From a virus: 64,000 bases of DNA. Below are positions 7,391 through 15,900 of the stretch, one piece after another. Position numbers and translations under genes: made by a program. Each line of letters starts with the position of its first letter. The first letter of the stretch is position 1. A model generated the notes under the pieces. That model saw only the letters and a program-made list of their open reading frames with translations, was not told the origin of the DNA and ran no database searches. The stretch is taken from the IMG/VR virus record IMGVR_UViG_3300042881_003464, positions 62,001-126,000 of that record; one strand, 5' to 3'.

Positions 7391-8602
7391 TTAGCTGAAC
7401 GACAGGTTCGATACAGCGATCTCACCCAGATAGTCAGCTGCGTTACCGAAGCTGCTGGCTGTGTTGGTAAGTTCGATGTAACCATAACGAGTCATGAAGC
7501 TTACCACTGGTTCAAAAGTGGTAGGATCAAGAACAACGCCAGAGCTCATCAGCGGAATATAAGGGCAATAGAACGCGGCTGCATCAGCTTCGCTCGAACC
7601 CTTGTAACCAACTAGAACAGCTTGGCTATCGCTAGCATAGCTGTCAACGAACACACGCATTGCGCCGTTCAATGTACCAACAAACTTGGTGTTGGTAGGT
7701 GCTTCAAATGTGCCTTCAGTTGTACGTGCAAATGCTGAAGTGGTTGCGCTTTGCAGCACAGTCAGCGATGCAGGTGACACAACTGCCCAGTTACCAGCGC
7801 CACGACGTGTACGCTGAGCAATCAGGTTAGCAACACGGTTGATCAGAACTGCCAGTGCAGCATGTTCGTCACCAACGAATGTAGCAGTACCAGATACAGT
7901 TGCCTGGTTGTATGTGAACTCTGTAGCTGCCAGAGTACGCAGGCTCAGCAGGATCTCTTGATCAATTTCAGCAGTGATCTCTTGAGCCAGTGCGGCCATG
8001 ATTTCTGCTTCAACGTCAATACCGTGCATTGCTTGTGCATCTTGTGCTGCTTCAAAGGTCCAACGAGCTTGCAGCTTACGTGTTTTTGCTTCAACAGCCT
8101 GCTTCAGGATCTGAACGCTGATGTTACGACCACCAGAACCTTCAAGAACCGAAGTGTCAGCACCAGTGTAGCGAGTCTGACTTGCGCCAGGAACGCCAGC
8201 AGTCACAGTGCTTGCTGAAGAGTAAGCTGTTGCAATCTTGAACGGGCTCAGTGCTTCTTCACCAGCGATGGTTGAAGTTGCAGCAGCTGAAGTATCGTTC
8301 ATGGTGCTTGCATAGCGAACACGCAGAGTGTGGATTTGACCCACAGGGCCGGTCATTGGCTGAACACCTACCAGTTCGTTAGCGATCACAGTTGGCATCA
8401 CACGACGAATCACTGGCAGAATGACACGGTTTAGAGTTGCCACGTTACCAGCAGCGGTGCTGCCAGCAGTTGCATTCTCTTTCAGATACTTGCGAGTGTT
8501 TTCAAGAATAACACCCATGGTGCTGCGACGTGAACCTTTAAGGCCTTCCATAAGGGCTTCTTTGGTTTCGTCCCAGCGGCTTTCGAGTAATTGCTCTGAC
8601 AT
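7391..8602 (-). CDS. 23: Major capsid protein gp23
   Basis: The start is taken at 8602 (MSEQLLESRWDE), which follows AAGGAGA with good spacing, giving 403 residues; an in-frame ATG at 8647 lies inside the scaffold gene and lacks such a site. The block PVIRRVMPTVIANELVGVQP, then MTGPVGQIHTLRVRYA, around residues 60-105 is a hallmark of T4 gp23. Later parts include RRGAGNWAVVSP and the C-terminal strand region. It forms the icosahedral shell of the head after prohead assembly on the gp22 core and cleavage by gp21. A TATAAGCA sequence at 8616-8623 is a possible weak late box. A strong terminator follows. Confidence 0.95.
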   Translation of the reverse strand: MSEQLLESRWDETKEALMEGLKGSRRSTMGVILENTRKYLKENATAGSTAAGNVATLNRVILPVIRRVMPTVIANELVGVQPMTGPVGQIHTLRVRYASTMNDTSAAATSTIAGEEALSPFKIATAYSSASTVTAGVPGASQTRYTGADTSVLEGSGGRNISVQILKQAVEAKTRKLQARWTFEAAQDAQAMHGIDVEAEIMAALAQEITAEIDQEILLSLRTLAATEFTYNQATVSGTATFVGDEHAALAVLINRVANLIAQRTRRGAGNWAVVSPASLTVLQSATTSAFARTTEGTFEAPTNTKFVGTLNGAMRVFVDSYASDSQAVLVGYKGSSEADAAAFYCPYIPLMSSGVVLDPTTFEPVVSFMTRYGYIELTNTASSFGNAADYLGEIAVSNLSFS

Positions 8603-8618
8603 TATAGTCTCCTTTTGC

Positions 8619-9707
8619 TTATAATCCTGCCAATCTCTTGATGTCAATCACATTGCTGCGATCTTCATCTTGCTGAGGCGAGGTAGTTTTATCCCCAGTC
8701 ACTTCGCTAATCGATTCTGTAATCACTTTCTGGGCTTTCACAGATCGGTTCTCGAGCACCGCTGGTAGATATTTTTCAAAAGCGTTTTTCAGACGAGCAG
8801 TCTGTACGCTTTCAAGAAGATTGCGCATGATGTCCTGCTTCTCTTTGTTAAGAGGAGCCAACAGGTCGGCCATAATATTGGCACGTTCGTTGTTTTCACG
8901 AATCATACGAATTTCTCGTTCTTTACTTTCCACAACCACACGAGCTTGTTCGGCCACTTGTACGGCCTTGGACAACTTGGCATTTTTCTCAGCAATCACC
9001 GCATTGAGCTTGCGCACTTCTGCATTTTCATTGAGATGTGTAGCACCAAATTCAGCTGCATAGGCTTCAAAGATGCGACGGCCAAAATTGTTTTCTCGTG
9101 CAACTTGGATGTCTTCACGTAGCTGGTTGAGTTCAGCCTTGAGATGCTTGGATACCGCTTGACTCATCTTCTGCGCACTTTCTTTAACAAAGCGTGATTT
9201 CAATGACTCAAGTTTTACACGGGCATCGCGCACCAGACGCACTTGGGTTTCTACAACCTTTTGTTTGTCCTGAGCGAATTCCATGATTTCTTCTGCAAGT
9301 GCTCGCACCACAAAGGTTTCTAATTTTTCTAGTCCTTGGTTGTGAGCCTTGCGATCTCTACGCACTTCTGCGATTTCTTCAGCCAATTTCTTTACCATGA
9401 AGTCGTTGAACTTAGTGGCACTTTCTTTCATCTTGGCTTGGAACTTCACGCGATCTTCAGCAAGTTGACGCTTTTCAGCAGCAACGCCTTCGATCTCTGC
9501 GTTTAGACCTTCGGTTACCATGCGATCTAGGGCTTCAACCATCACGCTCTTGTCGTGCTCATAGCGTTGTGCAAACTCCTCGCGAAGTTCTGCACGTACC
9601 TGTTCACGAGCTTCATTTAGCTTGGTTTCCCAGGCTTCATTGATCTCGCGACTAACGTCTTCGTTAATCAGGCCGCTATCTAGTAATGGTTTGATGGCAT
9701 CTAACAT
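8619..9707 (-). CDS. 22: Prohead core scaffold protein gp22
   Basis: A 362-residue protein, highly charged and helical, with long predicted coiled coils between about residues 20 and 310. Position between gp23 and gp21 and overall style match the T4 gp22 internal scaffold, which fills the prohead and is degraded by gp21. It starts after AAGGAGA, 13 bases past the gp21 stop. It is longer than T4 gp22 (about 270 residues). No catalytic motifs are expected or seen. Confidence 0.85.
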   Translation of the reverse strand: MLDAIKPLLDSGLINEDVSREINEAWETKLNEAREQVRAELREEFAQRYEHDKSVMVEALDRMVTEGLNAEIEGVAAEKRQLAEDRVKFQAKMKESATKFNDFMVKKLAEEIAEVRRDRKAHNQGLEKLETFVVRALAEEIMEFAQDKQKVVETQVRLVRDARVKLESLKSRFVKESAQKMSQAVSKHLKAELNQLREDIQVARENNFGRRIFEAYAAEFGATHLNENAEVRKLNAVIAEKNAKLSKAVQVAEQARVVVESKEREIRMIRENNERANIMADLLAPLNKEKQDIMRNLLESVQTARLKNAFEKYLPAVLENRSVKAQKVITESISEVTGDKTTSPQQDEDRSNVIDIKRLAGL

Positions 9708-9720
9708 TATTAGATTCTCC

Positions 9721-10359
9721 TTAGATCTTGAGATCCTTGATAAGGCGTTTTACTTCCTCTTTCAGGTATCTCTGTACTTTGTTGTCCGTACCAACTTCTT
9801 TAGCTATCTCAAGAGCACGATGACCATATTTCATGTTCATCAAGCCCTCATAAACTGCTGTGGGATAAGCATTGGGTGCGCTGGGTTGGGCAACCACATC
9901 AACAGTAACTATTTCAAAGTCACTGACATGTCCGGTTCTATCGTCAACATTACCGCTGCCGCGGCTGCTAACGCCTAGTTTCACTCCAGAATCCAACATG
10001 GTCTTGACCAGTTGTCCCATAGGAGTTGGTAAAATTCTTAGTTTGCCGTAGCCATCGCTGCCATCCATCCACATTTTTTCAATCATGTGGCTAACCCGAT
10101 CTAGATTGATTTTGAGATCGTCTGGATGATCAACTTCGCCAAGCACACTCATACCACTGTTGATTTGTTCATTAATAGTGCCAACAGCACGATTAATTTC
10201 GCGAGTGGGATACACACGCTCATTGGCATTGCGCTTGTCACCCTGAATACAAATACCTTGCATGTAGAGTTTTTTACCACTCCCGTCAGGAGCTTCTTCT
10301 TGCAAGAGCTCCACACGGGCTTGGCTAAACGTCAGGGTTTCACGTAAACAGCGATTCAC
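9721..10359 (-). CDS. 21: Prohead core protease gp21
   Basis: A 212-residue protein, close to T4 gp21 in size. It starts with GTG (10357-10359) after AAGGAT. Recognisable family segments are SVLGEVDHPDD near residue 75 (likely the catalytic His region), KLGVSSRGSGNVDD near residue 130 (catalytic Ser region) and SDFEIVTVDVVAQPSAPNAY. This is the S77-type protease that matures the prohead by cleaving scaffold, core and capsid proteins. Gene order gp20-core-gp21-gp22-gp23 is the standard T4 head cluster. Confidence 0.92.
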   Translation of the reverse strand: MNRCLRETLTFSQARVELLQEEAPDGSGKKLYMQGICIQGDKRNANERVYPTREINRAVGTINEQINSGMSVLGEVDHPDDLKINLDRVSHMIEKMWMDGSDGYGKLRILPTPMGQLVKTMLDSGVKLGVSSRGSGNVDDRTGHVSDFEIVTVDVVAQPSAPNAYPTAVYEGLMNMKYGHRALEIAKEVGTDNKVQRYLKEEVKRLIKDLKI

Positions 10360-10368
10360 AGCAAATCC

Positions 10369-11241
10369 TTACAGTGGGCTCTTGGTGTTTACACCAGTGG
10401 CCTGTGCTAGGTGTGGCTTAGGAGCAGGCTTTTGTGTTACCTTGGCCTTGGCAGGTGAATTTTGCACATCGCTGATTAGGTCTTTTACATTGTTGCTGTA
10501 AGCACCTGCTGCGTCATGCTTGCCACCCATGCTTGTGCCAGTGTGAACAGGCTTGCCTTCCATACCACGTGCGCCGCTGTTAGCAGCTACCACGCTTTTT
10601 TTGTTGATACCGCCTTCTTCAGAAGTGGTTGGCTTTGGTGCAGCTTTTAGGTTAACAGCCTCGCCCATTGGCATTGGCTCTTCGTCACCTATGTCTGCGT
10701 CCATGTCCATATCCATATCCATGTCTGCGCCGTCGTCGCCGATGTCAATGTCCAGCTCTTCTTCGCCGCCCATGTCATCGCCCATGTCTTCGTCGCCCAT
10801 TAGAGCTTCAAATTCGGCCATAAGCTCATCAAGCTTGTCTTCAATGTTCATGAGCTTGCCTTCGATATCATCACCGCCGGCTTCGTCAGCGCCCATGTCA
10901 TCGTCGCCTTCTTCATCGGCTTCCATAGAGATGCCTTCTTCTTCAACACTAACGTCGTCAATCAAGTCATCAGCGGAGTCTCCGCCCATCATTTCTTCGA
11001 CTTTTTCTTCATCGTCGTGCATGGCTTCGTCGACTTTTTCATCGTCATCGTCCATGGCTTCTTCGACTTTTTCCTCGTCATCGTCGTCGTGTTTGGCTTC
11101 ATCAATTTCTTCTTCAGCGTCCATCATTTCTTCATAGATCTGACGGCTTTTTTCAACTACGATATCGTGAAACAGGGCACGGGCCTTGTCCTCTTCATCG
11201 TTGATCACGTATTCAATTAACTGTTCGAACTTTTTGTTCAT
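10369..11241 (-). CDS. Acidic prohead core protein (gp67/gp68-like)
   Basis: The start at 11241 (MNKKFEQLIEYVINDEED) follows AGGAG with good spacing and gives 290 residues; a start 10 codons upstream lacks one. The N-terminal 40 residues with FHDIVVEKSRQIYEEM resemble prohead core proteins of T4-like phages. Residues about 45-195 are extremely acidic, with Asp/Glu runs and KVEEAM/KVDEAM repeats, followed by a Met-Asp-rich stretch. The C-terminal 90 residues are basic and low in complexity. It lies between gp20 and gp21 where T4 has gp67 and gp68. An internal core role, perhaps mimicking DNA charge, is inferred. Confidence 0.7.
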   Translation of the reverse strand: MNKKFEQLIEYVINDEEDKARALFHDIVVEKSRQIYEEMMDAEEEIDEAKHDDDDEEKVEEAMDDDDEKVDEAMHDDEEKVEEMMGGDSADDLIDDVSVEEEGISMEADEEGDDDMGADEAGGDDIEGKLMNIEDKLDELMAEFEALMGDEDMGDDMGGEEELDIDIGDDGADMDMDMDMDADIGDEEPMPMGEAVNLKAAPKPTTSEEGGINKKSVVAANSGARGMEGKPVHTGTSMGGKHDAAGAYSNNVKDLISDVQNSPAKAKVTQKPAPKPHLAQATGVNTKSPL

Positions 11242-11301
11242 GTGTAAGCTCCTCATGGGTAGAAATTTCATTTGTCCCCAAGAAGGGCAAATGTATTACT
11301 A

Positions 11302-11309
11302 TATTTAAC
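11302..11309 (-). promoter_or_regulatory. Late-type promoter box GTTAAATA
   Basis: Minus strand reads CCGTTAAATATAG about 60 bases before the start at 11241, in the non-coding gap 11242-11367. It fits the nnTAAATA pattern shared by the other structural units. Nothing else is visible in that gap. Confidence 0.55.
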
Positions 11310-11367
11310 GGATTGATGTAAAGAGTGCTCTAGATCGGCTGTTTTTTGCAATAAAATTACAAAAAAA

Positions 11368-11586
11368 TTAAATCGTAGGCTGTGGAGGCGGTGAATATTG
11401 ATTTTTTATGTCTTTGAGTTTTTCTTTGTATTCGTATTTTCTCAAATCATTCATTTGTCGCAGCTTGTTTAGCTGCTTGAGAGTAAGTCTGGTTTTACGG
11501 AGATTTTGTATCTGAGGACGGCTATTATCCTGTGCAGGATCTTGATAAGCAGTCGGACTACGTTGATATAATTCAGTAAGGACCAT
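11368..11586 (-). CDS. Small head-cluster protein, conserved position after gp20
   Basis: A 72-residue basic protein with a helical core LTLKQLNKLRQMNDLRKYEYKEKL... rich in Lys, Arg and Leu and a proline-rich tail SPPPQP. It follows gp20 by 8 bases. I recall small proteins with the LTLKQLNKLR-type core in the same place in other marine T4-like phages, where T4 carries gp67, but homology to gp67 is not shown. There is no Shine-Dalgarno; the late box at 11592-11599 ends five bases before the ATG, so a leaderless mRNA is likely. Confidence 0.6.
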   Translation of the reverse strand: MVLTELYQRSPTAYQDPAQDNSRPQIQNLRKTRLTLKQLNKLRQMNDLRKYEYKEKLKDIKNQYSPPPQPTI

Positions 11587-11591
11587 GTTAA

Positions 11592-11599
11592 TATTTATA
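11592..11599 (-). promoter_or_regulatory. Perfect late box TATAAATA overlapping gp20 stop, 5 bases before an ATG
   Basis: Minus strand reads GGTATAAATATTAACATG. The TAA of gp20 is inside the box. If transcription starts as in T4, a few bases downstream, the first transcribed base would be at or next to the A of the ATG at 11586. Confidence 0.72.
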
Positions 11600-13334
11600 C
11601 CGAAGGTGGCGCTGCGGGAGCTGCTGTTGGGCCAGCTGCGTTTCCGGCAGTCGGAGGTACTCCACCAGCACCAGGTATTTCACCAGCACCAGGTTCGCCA
11701 ATATTGGCCAGTTCTTGCCCGGTTTCAAGGTCTGTTTGTAGTCCGCCTGGTGTCACACCTATACTACGTAGATCCTGACCTTGGGTGGTTTCAAGATCAG
11801 GTTCATCACGTTCTTCTTTCCAGAGTTTTTCGTTTTCTGCGATTTCGTCTTCGGTTAGCCCTAGGAAACGTTGCAGCATAAAACGCTTGCTCATGTATGG
11901 CAACGGCTCAAGTGATGTAAAACTGGCAATACGACTGGCATCTAGTTCGCTTTGACGATAGCTAGCAAAGTTCTGCGGGGGATTAAACTTAAGATCAAAT
12001 AATCCAGAGTCAATGTTAAAACCGCGCCAGGCCAAGAACATTTTGAATTCGTCGTCTAGTTTTTGCACAATACTCTGCTGCAAACGTTCACAATATTGAT
12101 TGAATCTGTATTCTTGAATCAAGGCTGTGCCTACTTTGCCGTCGTTCAATGCACGATCACTGTCGTCTGGGCCAGTGGGCAGATAGCTGCTGGGCACACG
12201 TAGACCACGTGCCATTTTGTTGTTAAAATACTTTAGATCGTCAATTTCGCCAAGGTTTTGACCGCCAGGCAGAGTATCAACTGTGCTACCTCGACCATCT
12301 GCTGTCTGTGGAAAAAAGTAATCTTCGCCAATGCTCAAGGGATTGTAAGCTGAATCCATGATGTTTTGCCCACCGCCGCCCACTGTGGGAATACGGCGTT
12401 GATGCATTTCATTTTTCACCCTCTCCACAAAGGCCATGGCCATGTGGCTGGGCATGTTGCCCACGTCAATCTTGAAAATACGCCGCTCTGGTGCACGTTG
12501 TACACGGTAAATCAAGATAGCATCTTCCAGCAGTTCTTTTTGTTTGAACACCTTGAAAATGTTTTCAAGAATACTTTGTCCAAACGGCCAAAAAGGATCT
12601 AGTCCTTCATTGAGACTAAGATGAACCACGTGCTTGGCATCAATACAGCTTTCGTTCATGGCCCTGCTGAAACGACCAGTGTTGGTCTGTGTGTTGGGCA
12701 TGGTGTAGCTTAGGTTGGTCATGTTGCCACCGGTGGGTGGGTTTACCATGTAGTCTTGTGATGTTTTTTGAGCTATGCTCAGGCTTTCAAAGTTGGGGTT
12801 GATATCCCGTATGATGTACTGTTCTGGACGCTTGCCTTCGCTTTCATTCACAATGATGCGACTGACCTTGGTCATGTCAACCCAGTACATTTCAAATGTT
12901 TCTGGATCACGCACAAACACCTGATCTCCGTACTTGATGGTGTTGCGGAACAGTTTGAAAATTCTTTGATCTAATTGATTGAGTTTGACCCACTGTTGTA
13001 ACTGTTTTTTGATGATGTCAATTTCATGATCAGTGGGCTGATCTCTAAACTTGATTTCAAAAGGTGTTTCGTTTTGTTCGTTGATCTGTGTGGAAAATTC
13101 AGCGATAATGTCTAAGCAAGCATTGATTTCCGAATCGCTGTCCATCATTTCGTATTGATTGTAGCGTTCAATACGATTTGGATGCCCGGTATAAACCTCA
13201 GGAAGTCGACTTGCATAGTTTCTAAATGCAAAGTCTGTTTGTGCTGAGTAACTTGAATACCCTTGATTCCTACCACTAATAGGACTCATTGTACCTGTGG
13301 TGTCAGCTACTTTAAAATACTTGCGCCATGTCAT
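11595..13334 (-). CDS. 20: Portal vertex protein gp20
   Basis: A 579-residue protein (T4: 524). Characteristic portal segments include SEINACLDIIAEFS, KYGDQVFVRDPETFEMYWVD, LEDAILIYRVQRAPERRIFKID and the strongly conserved GLRVPSSYLPTGPDDSDRALNDG-type block in the C-terminal half. It forms the dodecameric ring at the unique head vertex through which DNA is packaged and to which the neck attaches. The C-terminal 60 residues are Pro/Ala/Gly-rich and look unstructured. No ribosome site precedes the ATG; a late box ends five bases upstream. Confidence 0.95.
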   Translation of the reverse strand: MTWRKYFKVADTTGTMSPISGRNQGYSSYSAQTDFAFRNYASRLPEVYTGHPNRIERYNQYEMMDSDSEINACLDIIAEFSTQINEQNETPFEIKFRDQPTDHEIDIIKKQLQQWVKLNQLDQRIFKLFRNTIKYGDQVFVRDPETFEMYWVDMTKVSRIIVNESEGKRPEQYIIRDINPNFESLSIAQKTSQDYMVNPPTGGNMTNLSYTMPNTQTNTGRFSRAMNESCIDAKHVVHLSLNEGLDPFWPFGQSILENIFKVFKQKELLEDAILIYRVQRAPERRIFKIDVGNMPSHMAMAFVERVKNEMHQRRIPTVGGGGQNIMDSAYNPLSIGEDYFFPQTADGRGSTVDTLPGGQNLGEIDDLKYFNNKMARGLRVPSSYLPTGPDDSDRALNDGKVGTALIQEYRFNQYCERLQQSIVQKLDDEFKMFLAWRGFNIDSGLFDLKFNPPQNFASYRQSELDASRIASFTSLEPLPYMSKRFMLQRFLGLTEDEIAENEKLWKEERDEPDLETTQGQDLRSIGVTPGGLQTDLETGQELANIGEPGAGEIPGAGGVPPTAGNAAGPTAAPAAPPSV

Positions 13335-13339
13335 AGATA

Positions 13340-13347
13340 TATTTACC
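13340..13347 (-). promoter_or_regulatory. Late box GGTAAATA, 5 bases before the gp20 ATG
   Basis: Minus strand reads AACGGTAAATATATCTATG. As with the box at 11592 there is no room for a leader or ribosome site between the box and the ATG at 13334. Confidence 0.65.
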
Positions 13348-13348
13348 G

Positions 13349-15862
13349 TTAGGCCCGCTGGTGTTGTAACATTCGAGTCAGCAGATCGTTTTGATCACGC
13401 TGTAAACGCACCATGTCTTGTATGCTACTGATCAGATCACCTGTACCTGAGCTAGACGAACTACGTGCAGCATCACTGATACTTCTCATGAATTCTTGAG
13501 GATTGAACGCTACAGGAATGCTGCTGCCGTCGGGCAGTGGTACCACAGCTTCTCTTCCGTGTAAGTTAGCCAAATAACCAGTGTCTGGACCAGACACCAC
13601 ACCTCCTCGAGCTAATTGCGGAATGTTGGCTACATCTTGAGATACTGGTGTCTGCTGATACAGACCAGTTGTAGCACCAATCATGCCTTGTCCCAACTTA
13701 TTGGACATTAGACTGTACACTTCAGCCACTGTACGAGTTCTACCTGTTTTGTCTTCAAAGATTGATCGGTTTGCTGAGTATTGTTTTAGACCAACCACCT
13801 CGCTAATCTTGGCGTTGGGCCGATTGTTCATGGCATTAAAGAAACCAATTGCACCTTCGGCACCAAGGAAGTGCATCATATAGAGTTCTTCGTTGGTTGG
13901 TGTTCTTCCAAATACCTGCTCAAAACGTCCAGCATTGCCTCGTGTAAAAAACGCAGCAGCCTCAGCACTTTTTTGTGGGTCAAACCTGTCGTCTAGGCTC
14001 CAGTTTTTGCCCATTTGCTTAGTGACACCTTTCCAAGTGTCTTCAGTGAATTGAAACAAGCCCTTGGCTGATGATGTGCCTGCTCCTGCTGTACGTTTAC
14101 CACTGCTTTCAACTAGAGCTACACTCTTGAGATAGTTCTGCATACGCGACTTGTCAAGATCGCCAGTGGTTGCTGCGCCACCCGCTGCTCCTGCTGCAGG
14201 CAAGTTAGCATAAGGGTTCCGTCCTGTCTGCTGTTCCTGTTCAATTAGCTTTTTAGCCCACTCAGGTACAGCATTGGGATTGTATTTTGAGATGTCCTTC
14301 CAATACTTGTACTGTTGTTCGTTTATTTCACGACTCATGCTGGGACCTGGGCCCGCGGCAGCTCGTGCAGCAGCAGCTTCTGCAGGACGAGCCATTTTTA
14401 GAATATCGTATTTGATGAAGTCAATTACCTCACCAATGGTATTGGTTAGGCGCAGAGTAAAACTGGATATTGACTTGTACAGATCACTTAATCCAGTGGT
14501 TATAGTGCCCGCTATACTCACAAACTTGCGAATAAGCTCTTGCATGCTCAGTGCAGCATCCAGCTGATTCTGTCTGGTCTGCACTTGATCCTCTAGTTCC
14601 TTTTCAGTGTTTTCTCTTTGTTCTTTTTGTTGCTTGAGTGCTTTTTGGTATTCTTTGTTTAGATCCCTATTGGCCATCATGGAAAGATTTTGGCCTTGAG
14701 CATAATCTATAAAAGTTTCACCAAAAGCACTGGTCAGTTGTGCTGTCTTGTTAAATGTTCTGTTGGTGTTGCCTATTGATCTACCTAACTCTGTAACGAA
14801 CTGAGCACCGTTGATCTGACCTTTGTTCAATGCATCCAAAGAACTGATAACTTGTCCTGTAGAACTGCGTACTAGTTTTTGACTTTCTGCTGCTTCTAGT
14901 GATCCACCTATCATGGCTCGGAATCCCGCAGCAGCTTCTGGACTTTGCTTGGCCAGCATTACATTGATAGCTTGATATTCTTCAGCAAGATTTGACTGTC
15001 CGTTGGCATAGAGTTCGTCAATCTTGGCACGGAACTTTTGTTCTGTCAATGCACGTTTCATTTCTTCTTCGACTTCTTTGCGCTGCTGACCCGTGATTGC
15101 TGCCAGTGCCTGTGTTTCTTGTAGGTATTTGTTTGCGCCTGAAGCAAGTTCAGCAAATGTTTTGTTTTGTGCTTGACCCAGGGTAGTTTGAAGTCTTATA
15201 TAACTGACCATGCCTTTGTTTTGCTGATCAATAGTTAGACCCATGCGTCTTAGACCCATGCGATAGTCATCAAATTGAGTGCTTACATTCGCTAGGGCTT
15301 GTCTACCTTCAAATACTGTGCCTTTAAACAAAGCCATGGTATCAGCATTTTCAGTGATCAAGTTTGTGAATGCGTTTAGACCTTCAGTGTTGTCTGCTAT
15401 GACATAGCCAAGCCGGGCAGATTCGTCACGAAGCCCTGAAAGTTGATCACTGGCAGTGCCGCCAACTTCAGCTAGTCTTGAATAGGCGTTGTAAATTCTA
15501 TCGCTGGACTCAGCTGCTAGACCAATGGCCTTGGCCAAACCAATTAGAGCCACACTCACTGCTTTAACAATTGGGCCGCCCATGAGCAAACCAAACGCTG
15601 CTACTGCTGTAGCGGTGGTTTCCACAGCATTGTTGAACACTGACATGCCCTGAGCACCGCTGTAAATCTGCTTGGTTAAATCAGAATAAGCTTTGGTGAC
15701 GTCAACTGCGCTGGTACGAACCTGCTTGGAAAATCCCTTGACCCCTACTTGTGCATCACGTACAGAATCAGCGGTGCTGGCATGCAGCTGGCCATAGGCA
15801 CGCATCTCTTCCATTACTTGACGTTGTAGCTCAGCCCGTTCTTGTTCGGTAAAATCTGCCAT
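13349..15862 (-). CDS. Tail tape-measure protein with lytic transglycosylase domain
   Basis: An 837-residue protein. The N-terminal half is helical, with a hydrophobic Gly/Ala segment (residues about 85-120, AVAAFGLLMGGPIVKAVSVA) typical of tape-measure proteins, and long coiled coils up to about 470. Around residues 575-720 lies an SLT-type domain: ALVESSGKRTAGAGTSSAKG, then LFQF, with the likely catalytic Glu near 586. A C-terminal segment, then a short coiled coil, ends the protein. It would set tail length and cut peptidoglycan during DNA entry. T4 itself places lysozyme activity in gp5, whereas the gp5-like protein here shows no lysozyme domain. A late box lies 30 bases upstream. Confidence 0.8.
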   Translation of the reverse strand: MADFTEQERAELQRQVMEEMRAYGQLHASTADSVRDAQVGVKGFSKQVRTSAVDVTKAYSDLTKQIYSGAQGMSVFNNAVETTATAVAAFGLLMGGPIVKAVSVALIGLAKAIGLAAESSDRIYNAYSRLAEVGGTASDQLSGLRDESARLGYVIADNTEGLNAFTNLITENADTMALFKGTVFEGRQALANVSTQFDDYRMGLRRMGLTIDQQNKGMVSYIRLQTTLGQAQNKTFAELASGANKYLQETQALAAITGQQRKEVEEEMKRALTEQKFRAKIDELYANGQSNLAEEYQAINVMLAKQSPEAAAGFRAMIGGSLEAAESQKLVRSSTGQVISSLDALNKGQINGAQFVTELGRSIGNTNRTFNKTAQLTSAFGETFIDYAQGQNLSMMANRDLNKEYQKALKQQKEQRENTEKELEDQVQTRQNQLDAALSMQELIRKFVSIAGTITTGLSDLYKSISSFTLRLTNTIGEVIDFIKYDILKMARPAEAAAARAAAGPGPSMSREINEQQYKYWKDISKYNPNAVPEWAKKLIEQEQQTGRNPYANLPAAGAAGGAATTGDLDKSRMQNYLKSVALVESSGKRTAGAGTSSAKGLFQFTEDTWKGVTKQMGKNWSLDDRFDPQKSAEAAAFFTRGNAGRFEQVFGRTPTNEELYMMHFLGAEGAIGFFNAMNNRPNAKISEVVGLKQYSANRSIFEDKTGRTRTVAEVYSLMSNKLGQGMIGATTGLYQQTPVSQDVANIPQLARGGVVSGPDTGYLANLHGREAVVPLPDGSSIPVAFNPQEFMRSISDAARSSSSSGTGDLISSIQDMVRLQRDQNDLLTRMLQHQRA

Positions 15863-15875
15863 GGTTTTCTTGGGT

Positions 15876-15883
15876 TATAAGTA
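15876..15883 (+). promoter_or_regulatory. Possible late-type box TATAAGTA for the plus-strand gp26 unit
   Basis: TATAAGTA differs by one base from TATAAATA and is 14 bases before the ATG at 15898. It lies between the divergent tape-measure and gp26-like genes. The support is only positional. Confidence 0.35.
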
Positions 15884-15892
15884 CTTTATCTA

Positions 15893-15900
15893 TATTTATG
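15893..15900 (-). promoter_or_regulatory. Late-type promoter box CATAAATA
   Basis: Minus strand reads CCATAAATATAG, 30 bases upstream of the tape-measure ATG at 15862. It overlaps the start codon of the divergent gp26-like gene. Confidence 0.6.

Noticed and set aside
8603-8647. Upstream ATG of the capsid gene at 8647
   Set aside because: It lies inside the gp22 gene without a ribosome site; ATG 8602 follows AAGGAGA.
10553-11137. Long Ser/Met-rich frame on the plus strand opposite the acidic core protein
   Set aside because: It is the antisense shadow of Asp/Glu codon runs in the minus-strand gene: no ribosome site, and pure low-complexity composition.
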